This document shows positions 11,501 to 20,522 of a stretch of DNA of 42,977 nt, piece by piece. This DNA is from Byssothecium circinans (lineage: Eukaryota > Ascomycota > Dothideomycetes > Pleosporales > Massarinaceae), in NCBI GenBank assembly GCA_010015675.1, contig ML976998.1, positions 268,327-311,303 on the forward strand. Direction: 5' to 3'. Both the position numbers and the translations under genes were made by a program. A model generated the notes under the pieces. It made no database searches. It was given only the letters and a program-made list of their open reading frames with translations, and was not told the origin of the DNA. Position 1 is the stretch's first letter; each line of letters begins with the position of its first letter.

Positions 11501-12336
11501 TCCTCTATGAAGTGGCTGCGGACAAGGTGAATAGAAGTATTGGTCTTCTCCACCGTTTCTCCGGCCAAGTTCGCTTCTATGATGGGGCCAAAGTGGCGGG
11601 ACCACACCTCTACCAAGGCAACAGCAGCACTTCGACCCATGCATGGATGAAGACCGCCAAGAAGTGGGATATAAGCCTCGTTGTACAGCATTATGAGGTC
11701 GGTCCCCCAGAACAGGACTGCTGGCCGTGGATCCCGCATGATAAAGTTGGCCATATTTCGCAACTGTGATGACCACCCAGTCATTGGTCCCAACGAAGTG
11801 CTCGCCCAGTCAATGCTGCGGGCCCATTGGACGTGTGGGGATATCTTGATTGGAGGAGGGTCACAGGTCCAGTCGAATGTGGAAGTATTGTTCCTTGATC
11901 GTCTCTTTTTCGATCTTCCGTTCACAGTGAGTGTGTTTTGGTCATTCTGGGTGCCGTTCACAGCCAACCAGCGATCTTTCACTAGGAATTTCCTCCACGT
12001 GTGACCACAGAAGCTGATTGGCGATCTATCCTGTTGGTCGTTGTCGGAAATCCATCTCTTAAACTCTGCTAGGTCTTCCACCAAGTCGGCCGAGACGACA
12101 TTTGCATCTAATAATGCGCGTAAAAGATTCTGCGAGTCAACAGCAGCGAAGGCCAAATTCCAGTAGACGAGTGTCGAGTCCTCGACTGCAGTCTGCGTAA
12201 TGTCCACGAGAAATGTAGGCCGGGGGTCGCTTTCAAGAAAAGCTAAGATGCCAACGTTGCGTAGGGCTTCCGAAGCACATGTAGGTAATGTCGAGGATGC
12301 GCCTTTACCCGGGAGTATGGTAGTCGGATTCATCAC
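8565..12336 (-). CDS. Hybrid histidine kinase with response-regulator domain (7 exons)
   Basis: Exons 10505-12336, 10200-10454, 10104-10149, 9918-10053, 9650-9864, 9315-9606 and 8565-9262; the introns of 43-53 nt all have GT-AG ends and the sum is 1158 codons (1157 aa). Residues 1-~600 are a sensor region with PAS-like stretches (a D-P-R-P-A-V-L-F-W-G segment near 200) and a GAF-like segment, then a PAS/PAC near 560-680. The dimerisation/phosphoacceptor box HEMRNP has its His at about 697. The ATPase domain shows the N box (NLITNAIKF), DTGRG and GSGLGLF (about 927). The receiver domain covers about 1021-1153, with the acceptor Asp in LILMDWEMP (about 1080) and the Lys in SKPF. Such kinases relay phosphate through Ypd1-type HPt proteins to stress or developmental regulators. 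The signal sensed is unknown. Confidence 0.93.
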
Positions 12337-12810
12337 AGTTCAGGTTTTCTTGTCTCTCCCCTCCGTCTAGGGTTGCAGTGCTGTGGCGCCAAATGGGATC
12401 GTCGAAGCCATGGGTATAATATCAGCTGTATGGTGAGGTACCTGCAAAATTTCTGGAGGAAGCCAAGAGTGTGCTGATGTCGTCATTCTGGCATCCTCAC
12501 GTGCCGCTACAAAATCCCGCGCAATATAGGGTAAGCGCAGTTCAATGTTGGATAAGAACAGTCACGTTACGAAGCCTCTTAACAGGGCAACAACGACTTC
12601 AAATGTTGTTAACCGCCTTCAAAAAGCTATTTCACAGGTCTGAAAGGAGCTAAACAGTCTCCTTTACGGGTGGTTAATTGGATTTTACTGAATCATCTCA
12701 ATTGATAGATCGATAGATCTTTTGACCTTGGGTGTGGACTGGAGTCTTTTTGTTTTGAAAATCACGTGATAGTTGATTCGCACCTGGGCATCCCAAGTGC
12801 CAGCTAGTTA
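12337..12810. other. Intergenic region upstream of the histidine kinase
   Basis: Probable promoter of the minus-strand kinase gene. It contains a CACGTG core near 12765 and a pair of GATAGATC motifs around 12704-12720 that could bind GATA factors. There is no gene. Confidence 0.4.
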
Positions 12811-12922
12811 TTCGGCGGCTCCGTCATGAATTTGTTTCCATGAACGCCTCAATCTCGCCGCATGAGCCTATCTTAAATAACATCCGCGGGTCTAAATTCT
12901 GCATGCGACGTCCTTGCATATA
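12811..12922 (+). repeat. Dispersed direct repeat, copy A
   Basis: About 112 bp aligning to 20020-20132 in the same orientation with roughly 16 mismatches and one indel (about 85% identity). Nearly all differences are C/T or G/A transitions, as expected of RIP-mutated copies. The shared core includes CTTAAATAAC, TCCGCGGG and GCATGCGAC. It may be a relic of a transposon end or solo LTR; no coding capacity. Confidence 0.7.
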
Positions 12923-13109
12923 AGTAGAAACCGTTCCTTCTCAAACCAACTCTCAAGAGCCGCTCTTGCCATTACGATCTTCCATAGAAACCATAGATCA
13001 GCCACTTGGGAAATAGTATCAGCATAGCTGAACATGAGGAGATGCGTCGAGTGAGCTTGTGACCGTCAATGCGCTGTACAAAGTGACTAAAGGTGCGGCG
13101 CTATCGCTA

Positions 13110-13560
13110 GTCTCTGGCCGGGCACACGCCGGACAAGGCGTGGACGTACGACGAGATCAACGCGCTGACGTTCCTGGACCATTATTATTTCATCAAGGAG
13201 ACGCACCGCCTGCACAACTCCTCGTTCCAGACGGCGCGCAACGCCAAGAAGGATGTCGTCGTGACTCGTGCCTGGCGGATGGCAGATTCTCGCCGGCGCC
13301 GTTGTCATCCCCACGTTCCCGTCAATCCACCGCCACAAGCATCACTGGGGGAATCCGGACCGCTTCGACCCGGACCGCTGGACGGCCCGCAGCCCGGGTC
13401 GGCACCGCTTGGCCTTCTTCTTTACGCCCTTTGCCGCTGGCCCGCGAGGCTGCGTCGGCTTCAACGTGGCCAAGCTCGAGGCCAAGCTGGCCCTGGCAAA
13501 GCCCGTCTACCGCTACCGCTTTGACGACGCGACAAGGCACAGAACACCAAGGCAGATGTG
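13110..13560 (+). pseudogene. Cytochrome P450 C-terminal remnant
   Basis: About 140 residues of a P450 remain. The K-helix ExxR motif is ETHR in frame one, followed by LHNSSFQTARNAKKDVVV. A one-base shift near 13265 then moves to the frame encoding PGGWQILAGAVVIPTFPS, a DRFDPDRW (PERF-like) segment and the haem loop FAAGPRGCVGF with its Cys ligand. The N-terminal ~350 residues are absent and the C-terminal end runs into unrelated sequence, so it cannot be functional. It sits ~190 bp after repeat copy A and upstream of the MFS exporter, which suggests it was once part of the same metabolite locus. Confidence 0.85.
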
Positions 13561-13676
13561 GAATAGCGGTCGGTGCCATGCCGACACATTTCGAATCGGC
13601 TCTTTGCATGTTGCGTCTTTCAGCTGCCTGTTGGTAATGGATTAGTAAACAAATAAAGGCAAAGGTGGGCCGAATG

Positions 13677-13716
13677 TCTCGATTTAGGTAATTCTCGATT
13701 TGGATAATTCCCGATT
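13677..13716. repeat. Short tandem repeat, 16-bp unit
   Basis: Two near-identical 16-bp units (13677-13692 and 13693-13708, TCTCGATTTRGRTAAT) followed by a partial, diverged third. They lie between the P450 remnant and the MFS gene, in what would be the upstream region of the exporter. Confidence 0.5.
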
Positions 13717-13926
13717 GGGATTTGTCTACATCAGGAAAATCCATCTCGACGAGAGACGCGCTGTCTTGTCCCTGGGCCAACTTTGCTCCGTCGGCGCATT
13801 TTCAATCCAAGTTGAAAAGAAGTTACGTGGGTGCTTTCTCCTCTCTTCAGCCTCGTATATCCATCACTCACTCTTTACATCGTCCATCAGTCTACCATTG
13901 CATTCCGCCCATTGCATTCTGCAGCC

Positions 13927-15798
13927 ATGACGACTGATTATTCCGATTCCAGCGCTGTAGCTGAGCCAGTCGGTACGACGGCGGCCGTCGAAGATGGCAC
14001 CTCGACTCCTCAGACGCTCACCGACGGTGCTGCTCCAAGGGAGGCAGCCGCCGAAAAGGCAGCCAGGCCTGAGTCTCCCCGACCAGTCCACGGAGCCAAG
14101 GTACGTGAACAGTACCCATGCAAAACCAATGGAAACCAACGTCTTCTAACCGGTTTAATCGCAGTGGTTCCTCGTCGTCGTCTCCCTACTAGCCTCCTTC
14201 CTGCTCTATGCCCTCGACACCACCATCGTGGCCACCATCCAGCCCGCCATCGTCTCCGCCTTTGGCCATGTCGACCTCGTCCCCTGGCTCAGCGTCGCCT
14301 TTGCCCTCGCCTCGGCCGCAAGCACACTCATCTGGTCCAAGGCATTTGGCCTCTTCTCCGCCAAGAAGCTCTTCCTGGGTGCCACGGCGCTGTTCATGGG
14401 CGCGTCGACCCTCTGCGGCGGCGCCCCCACCATTGCCGCTTTCATCGTCGGTCGTGCCCTCGCTGGCGTCGGCGGCACCGGTATGTACATGGGCCTCCTC
14501 ACCATCCTGTCCGTCAACACGTCCGACGCCGAGCGCCCCCGTTATCTCAGCCTCACGGGCTTCTGGTGGGGCATCGGCACTGTCCTGGGCCCCGTTGTCG
14601 GCGGTGCCTTTGCCCAGAGCTCGGCCACCTGGCGATGGGCTTTCTACCTCAACCCTTGCGTCGGCGGTGTCGTGGCGCCCATTTACTGCCTGATTCTGCC
14701 AGACTACCATCCCGTACCCGGTGTGTCGCTGCGCTCGCGCCTCGCCAAGCTCGACTACATTGGCGCTATCCTGTCCTGCGGCACGTTCCTCTGCATCATG
14801 ATGGCGATGAACTTTGGCGGCGTCCTCTGGTCCTGGGGCAACGGTAGGAGCATTGCCCTTTTCGTCCTCTCTGGCGTCTTGTCTAGTCTGTTTTGCGCGC
14901 AGCAGGTTCTCTGCTTCATGACTTCCACCTCCAATCGCATCTTCCCCATGCATTTCTTCCGCAACTACGAAATGATCATCTTGTTCATTACCATGAGTAC
15001 GTATTATTTGTTGCTTGCGTCCAAAACGAGAACCCAATAATCACTAACAGCCTGCAGTGTTTTCCGCATTTGGAACATTCATCACCATCTACTACCTCCC
15101 GCTGTACTTCCAGTTCACTCGCGGCGCGACCGCCCTACAGACCTCAGTCCACATCCTGCCGTACATCCTCTTCCTCTCTGCCAGCGTCCTCATCAACGGA
15201 GACTTCATGTCCAAGTTCGGCTACTACTACCCATGGTACCTCTTCGGCTCTGCGCTGCAACTCATCGGCGGTGCTCTGCTCTGTACGTACAATCCGCCCG
15301 CACGAACCGCACTACTGCCTGCCATCCCATTCCGCTGACCAACATGACACAGACACAGCCGATGAAACAACCAGCAATGCCAAAATCTACGGCTACACCA
15401 TCCTCCTCGGCGTCGGCGTCGGCTGCTACTGCCAAGCCGGCTTCCCCGTCGCGCAGATGAAAGTCGCAGCCTCAGACATTACCTACAGCGTAGGCTTCAT
15501 GACAGTGAGCCAGATGCTCGGCATTGCCCTCGGGACCGGCATGTCTGGCGCCCTCTTTGTCAACCAGGCGCACAGTGGCCTTCAGCGCGTCTTCCCTGGC
15601 GCGTCGGCCGAGGAAATCTCCTCCGCCGTCGCAGGTGTGGGGAGCGATCTCATCGGCAAGGCGAGCAAGGAAGTTGCCGCCGCTGCTATTCACGTCATCG
15701 CTTTGGCTATTCAGGATGCTTTTGTCCCTGTTTATGTCACGGGAGCTGTTTCTTTCCTGTGTAGCTTGGCTATGAAGAAGGAGAAGCTCTTCTGCTAG
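13927..15798 (+). CDS. MFS multidrug/metabolite efflux transporter, DHA2 (14-TM) type
   Basis: Exons 13927-14100, 14165-14996, 15058-15282 and 15353-15798; the introns of 61-70 nt have GTACGT donors, and the sum is 559 codons (558 aa). A hydrophilic Ala/Thr-rich N terminus (1-58) precedes the first membrane helix, which carries the drug:H+ antiporter motif LDTTIVATIQPAIV. Motif C (GPVVGGAFAQ) follows, then WRWAFYLN, both hallmarks of the 14-helix DHA2 family that exports drugs and fungal toxins by proton antiport across the plasma membrane. It is next to an AflR-like regulator, convergently transcribed, and downstream of a P450 remnant, a layout typical of metabolite clusters. The actual cargo is unknown. 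Confidence 0.92.
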
Positions 15799-16293
15799 AG
15801 AGGTTTTTGGGTTGACCGCTTTGTTTCTCGCATATCGTGTTTCAACTCTCTTCTTGTTATTTGTAGTTCTGTATGATGGACTTGGCAGCATCCGTGCTAG
15901 GAAGCCAGATCGGCTTTGCTCCGTTAACTAGTAACGATAATGCGTATCTTGCCTCATGTGCGCCAACTCATAAAAGATGGATTCGAATGCAGCCTAAGCA
16001 TTAATGCGCTTCACCAAATTCGGACTAAGTGCATTGTCCCAGATGTAAACTGTGGGCGAACAGCAGAAAGGAAGGAACTGGTTGTATTCCTAGCTAAATA
16101 AGGGGGGAAAAAACTCTATAGATTGTGAAGGCTTATGTGATAGGACAGCGTGCCATATTAGCCGTATTGGCTAACAAAAACGCCTCCAAGAGATGAGAAG
16201 ATTGTGTGCATCAGTTTTCCGTGTGAAGCAGAGTGACCTACGTCATTAACTGCAGCAGGAGCCAGATCGGCTGCAAGAGTTCAACACGTGATA
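15799..16293. other. Convergent intergenic region
   Basis: The 3' ends of the MFS gene (plus) and the Zn2Cys6 gene (minus) meet here. It contains a small inverted repeat, TTAGCC/GGCTAA, at about 16158-16174. There is no gene. Confidence 0.4.
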
Positions 16294-17766
16294 CTAGCTA
16301 TCGTAGTCAGTGTGGGAGCCACTGGGAAGGGCTTCCAGAGTCTGCTGCATCTTCGTTACGATGCTCCTCGCCCCAGCTAGCAGCAGACGCGGTTGGTCAG
16401 CAATGTTATTTTCCAGGCGAGTAATGAGCTGATTCAGGCACCGGACATGAAGCCCGATCATGCCAGCAAGAAGACTGGTCCGCATCTTGGTGTTTTGGAC
16501 GCTGTACCCGCCAAATCGAAATATGATGGGGGCCGAGTCTGGTGACTGACAATGCGTCAATCGATGGACTATCTCAAAGAGCCTAAGTGCCAGTAGATTA
16601 ACATTGTTGATAACCAACATGGGGTTGACGTCGTTGACGTTGCACTTGTTGCAAAAATGTATTGTAGAGAACTGGTCAATTCCTTTTTCGACAGACAGGA
16701 ACAGTGCGTCGGTCGGAACAACTTTAATGTCGGAGCTTCGCTGGAGGTCAAACTCGTCTAGTATCTGAGAGATAGATGCATGGCAGTCACATCGACTGGA
16801 TAAACCATAAGACCGCCCAAATGCTTTATCTTGTGTCGTGCTTGTGTTATCTTGTCGGACTCCGGACGAGTCTGATAAGGGCGGTCTTGGTGTGAACGGC
16901 GGTGTGAGGTCGAGCGCTCCTGATGGCAATATATTCTGGCCGAAAGAGCTCTGTCGTGAAGTTCGTGTTGTCGGAGGGTCACCGCGCATCTGCGGGAGAG
17001 GCATCTCGAACATCTGGAGTATTTCTGGATCTAGGGGTGACGTGGCATTGCTGCGAAGCGCAGACTCGGGCTCGGGCTGTGAGTGTAGCAGTGATCGAAG
17101 TTGCGACGCCGGATGCGTGACTGGGCTTATATGCTTGCCTGGACATAAGACGAATCCGTCACCGGAAAGAGATACATCTGACCAGTCGTTATCTGAAGCA
17201 CGCGGTGTGCTGTGGCTATTGACTGTGTTGGTATCATCTCTGATGAGCTCAGCTGGGGTAACCACAGCCACGTCAGGCATGTCCTGCAAGTAATTCCATT
17301 CATTGCTTCTCTGTTCTGATCGTGCATTCCGGGTCTGAGGCCCGCCCTCATACTCTTGAGATGAGCTGCTGGGGGGCGAAATCGGACGCTGCTGTGAAAT
17401 GCTGACGTTGAGACTGGGACTCCAGACTTTGCGGCGCCTTTTCTTGCCTAGTCCGACGCCAGAGCTGAATGTATACGTGCAGGCGCTTGATGAAGCGATG
17501 CATCCGTCACAGGAGTCGCCGGCTCCGCGACATTTCAACTGCAGGCACGTGAGTAATGGATGATTCGCACGGCACAGAGTAGCATAGTGACGGTGCCTAC
17601 TGACGTTTTTAGCGCGACAAATGTCGCAAGCAGTGCGAGAGAACTGGCCGGTGCTGAAAGATGATGCCACGTTTGGAGGACTAATATGCTCCCGGTCCTT
17701 GGCAGGTTCGGTGGCCGGTTCGTTGCATATGAAGGCGGTAAACATGGTGAAGTTGGGACACGGCAA
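16294..17766 (-). CDS. Zn2Cys6 transcription factor, AflR-like (2 exons)
   Basis: Exons 17605-17766 and 16294-17538 with a 66-nt intron (GTCAGT donor, CTGCAG acceptor); 468 aa. The intron contains no in-frame stop, but removing it is needed to give the exact Zn2Cys6 spacing: C47-x2-C50-x6-C57-x6-C64-x2-C67-x6-C74, with the basic linker GKKRRRK afterwards. The middle is a Ser/Pro-rich low-complexity region. The C-terminal half has the CxCHASISQIL segment followed by helices, as in the aflatoxin-regulator (AflR) domain. It likely acts in the nucleus as a pathway-specific activator of neighbouring metabolite genes; that role is inferred from family and from the adjacent MFS exporter and P450 remnant. 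Confidence 0.88.
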   Translation of the reverse strand: MPCPNFTMFTAFICNEPATEPAKDREHISPPNVASSFSTGQFSRTACDICRAKNVSRHRHYATLCRANHPLLTCLQLKCRGAGDSCDGCIASSSACTYTFSSGVGLGKKRRRKVWSPSLNVSISQQRPISPPSSSSQEYEGGPQTRNARSEQRSNEWNYLQDMPDVAVVTPAELIRDDTNTVNSHSTPRASDNDWSDVSLSGDGFVLCPGKHISPVTHPASQLRSLLHSQPEPESALRSNATSPLDPEILQMFEMPLPQMRGDPPTTRTSRQSSFGQNILPSGALDLTPPFTPRPPLSDSSGVRQDNTSTTQDKAFGRSYGLSSRCDCHASISQILDEFDLQRSSDIKVVPTDALFLSVEKGIDQFSTIHFCNKCNVNDVNPMLVINNVNLLALRLFEIVHRLTHCQSPDSAPIIFRFGGYSVQNTKMRTSLLAGMIGLHVRCLNQLITRLENNIADQPRLLLAGARSIVTKMQQTLEALPSGSHTDYDS

Positions 17767-18524
17767 GCAGAGTTGCTTGCGCTCGAGAGGAGAGTACCTG
17801 AGCGCCGCGCCTGCCTTTACTGTAACAGCGGATAATAGCTAGTGGGATATTAGCGGGTGTTCATAAAGGCAGAGCTAAATGTAGCAATCTTACCTTGGGT
17901 ACTAATAACAGCGATAGTAGTAGTTATAGTAGTGGAATCAGCAGCCGAGAGCGGCTCGAGGTAAGGCTTCTATCGACGAGGGAGCGCTTTCGTGGTGGTG
18001 GTAGCGGTGGCGTTTCGCCTCGTCCGCATGGTTCGCGGACTCGGGGAACGTCGACGTTAGTGGTGAAGGGGTAGAGGTTCGGCGGAACAAAGTATGGCGA
18101 AGGGAAAAGCACGGCGGGAGGAGGTGTCACGATGCGAAGGAAGACGGTAGGAGGGAGACGTACGAGCGGTCGGAGGAGCTGTGGACGATGAGTAAGTAGA
18201 CGTGGCGGGGCATATTTGTGGTCGTGCCGCGGTTGCTGTGCCGCTATTGCTTTTGCTGTGCTGAGGGCGCAGGGGCAATTCTAGCTTGTGCATGCACGTG
18301 GGTTGTGACAGTCACGTGACAGTATCCATGCGGATATGTCAGTGACGGCAGCAGATAATAGGCGCCAAACGCGCGAGTGTTTGCATTGTAGTCGAGCTCT
18401 CCTGTGAGAGATCAGCGTGAACGACGATCGCACCTGCCCCATCTGACCCCGCCAAGAACTATAGTAAAATCATTATCACGGGGACTCCGTCAGTATTGCA
18501 GTATCTTGACGAACATCATTCTCC
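17767..18524. other. Divergent intergenic region between the regulator and the F-box gene
   Basis: A shared promoter region. It has GTAGTAGT-type microsatellite sequence near 17915-17935 and a GTCACGTGAC palindrome near 18312-18321 (E-box, bHLH-type site). Frames such as 17924-18293 minus are low-complexity and not convincing. Confidence 0.45.
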
Positions 18525-19937
18525 GTGTGTTCTGCAGATGAATCAATCATGCTCTCCTTTACAACCGTTGCGAAAGAGCTCCAACTATATATCGTCCAGT
18601 ATCTTGATATTCCAGCGTTGAAGGCTCTCCGCCTCGTCTGTCGTACAGCATCGGCTATCGCTGTCGTCCAACTGTTTCACACCATAACCCTGCGTTTTAC
18701 CGATGGGAGCGCTACTAGGCTCAAGCAGATCCTAGCAGACGACAAGCTGAGGCCACTAGTTAAGAAAGTTATCCTAGATGGAGAGAGAGGGAGACAAGAA
18801 GCACAAGAAGAGTGGGAGGAGGAAGGAGTGACGAGACAAGAATTTGCCTGGAGCCTAGCTATTGCGACAATTGCCGGGTTCCCATCGCTTAGGGAAATCG
18901 AACTCCAATTTGACGACGAGCGACATTCAGATTGGGATAGGTGGCTGGACGATCTGGATGCCCGGATTAAATATCGCGAAGATTATATGAAGTTGACTTT
19001 CACGGCGCTACAAAGTGCAAAACTGGTAGACAGCCTGACTATCTTCCATTTGCTAGATGCAAGTTGTAGGTGCCCGGGTCCCCAATTTCGAGACGGCGAG
19101 GGAAAAATAGCGAATCCCGATGTCAACATGTATGGGTGCGGAAAATGCTGGTGTGCGGACACACACTTTGTCGCACTGCGCAGCCAATTAAAGAGGTTGA
19201 CGTTGATGATCGCCATTACATGGGACGATGCGGCGCCTGAGGCAAATCTGGAACAGGCCGCTGTCCAAGAGTGCTTCAACCAAGGGCTTGAAAACCTCTG
19301 GCTCAAGCCAACACAGCTGCAGCTCACGCATCTTACTCTCTATGCGGACATTTACTGGGGAATATATCCATTCAGCGATCTCCGCGGTCTTTGCTTCCCA
19401 AAGCTTCAGTCACTGGCCCTCGGGAACTTTTCAATAGCGCATGGCTGGCAGATCGACTGGATTACTTCGCACGGACAAACTCTTGAAGAGTTGATTCTCG
19501 ATGATTGCCCAATCGTTTATGCGCTGCAGCTTGGTGATTACGACGCTCGGGATAACGACTGGGAGGAAGACAGCATCAAACTTGTGGAAATGCGCTGGAG
19601 TAATGTGTTTCCCTTGTTTCAACAACGGCTCAAGAGGCTCCGGCATTTTGGGGTAGGCCATGGACCATGGGCAAATGATAAGATGGTCGAATGCAGGTGT
19701 GACCTGCCTGCCAGCATCGAACCGTCACGATACGTATCGTATGAACACGGACAGGGACCAACTCCTTGGATTGAATCCGATATCAAATACGGGAGAAAGC
19801 AGATCGAATTCACTGATGGGATAACTGTGTTGGCAGTGGTCGAAGTGCCGGATTGCGAAGACGAGGATCAAGCAGCTCTAGATGCGCTACTACATGCAGT
19901 TAGATACGGCAAGGCGGAACGAGGTGAATCGAAGTAG
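18525..19937 (+). CDS. F-box-like domain protein
   Basis: Single-exon 470-aa protein (462 aa if the Met at 18549 is used). The first ~50 residues after MLSFTTVAKELQ show the F-box pattern: ELQLYIVQYLD, then LKALRLVCRTAS. The rest has leucine-rich spaced segments (for example LREIELQFDDE, LKRLTLM, LQSLALGNF, LEELILDDCP) of the kind that follow fungal F-boxes. F-box proteins bind Skp1 and bring substrates to SCF ubiquitin ligases. Such genes are numerous and variable in fungi, and the target is unknown. It lies inside the direct-repeat-bounded segment. Confidence 0.8.
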   Translation: MCSADESIMLSFTTVAKELQLYIVQYLDIPALKALRLVCRTASAIAVVQLFHTITLRFTDGSATRLKQILADDKLRPLVKKVILDGERGRQEAQEEWEEEGVTRQEFAWSLAIATIAGFPSLREIELQFDDERHSDWDRWLDDLDARIKYREDYMKLTFTALQSAKLVDSLTIFHLLDASCRCPGPQFRDGEGKIANPDVNMYGCGKCWCADTHFVALRSQLKRLTLMIAITWDDAAPEANLEQAAVQECFNQGLENLWLKPTQLQLTHLTLYADIYWGIYPFSDLRGLCFPKLQSLALGNFSIAHGWQIDWITSHGQTLEELILDDCPIVYALQLGDYDARDNDWEEDSIKLVEMRWSNVFPLFQQRLKRLRHFGVGHGPWANDKMVECRCDLPASIEPSRYVSYEHGQGPTPWIESDIKYGRKQIEFTDGITVLAVVEVPDCEDEDQAALDALLHAVRYGKAERGESK

Positions 19938-20019
19938 ATCCAGTGCACAGTGAAAAGCGTACCTGCCCCGATGTCAGGCCTCCACTGTATTACAGCTCCG
20001 AGCTGGGGTTGGGACTGTA

Positions 20020-20132
20020 TTCAGTGGCTCCGTCACGAGTTTATTTCCATACACGCCTCAAATCTCACCGCATGAGCCCAGCTTAAATAACGTCCGCGGG
20101 CCCAAATTCCGCATGCGACATCCTTACATATA
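20020..20132 (+). repeat. Dispersed direct repeat, copy B
   Basis: Second copy of the ~112-bp repeat at 12811-12922, same orientation, ~85% identical, mostly transition differences. It begins about 80 bp after the F-box stop codon. Flanking sequence on either side does not match copy A. Confidence 0.7.
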
Positions 20133-20181
20133 TGGAGCTATTTCGAAAAAGCCATGTCATGAAACAAAATAGAGAAATCAG

Positions 20182-20189
20182 TGACGTCA
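20182..20189. promoter_or_regulatory. CRE/ATF-CREB-type palindrome
   Basis: TGACGTCA core inside the palindrome GTGACGTCAC (20181-20190), shortly after repeat copy B. It lies between the F-box and carboxypeptidase genes, both of whose 3' ends face this point, so a promoter role is doubtful. Confidence 0.3.
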
Positions 20190-20522
20190 CATTAAATAAC
20201 AAAAGCATCTTCCAGTCCGTCTATTCTGCACCGAAAACCGCATTCGGAACCCCTCAACAATACCACCCTGTCCATACGTGTTCCTTCTTTGGATATTTGG
20301 CTGTGTCTCAACCTTGCCAGATTCCAAGAACAGCATTGAAGGCGCAAACGATAGAATGACGACCACTACTGTAGTTTTCTGACCGTATCAACATGGGGCA
20401 AGTTATCTTATCCCAAACCAATGTTCGGGGCCTGCCTCCTTGGTTTATACCAACCCGATCCAGCGGGATGCATCTTTCAAACCAAAAAAAATTATAACCC
20501 CACTCCATCTACACTCCCCAAC

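Noticed and set aside
14189..15037. 282-codon minus-strand frame opposite the MFS gene
   Set aside because: It is the antisense shadow of a strongly biased transporter coding sequence; the sense strand has clear MFS motifs.
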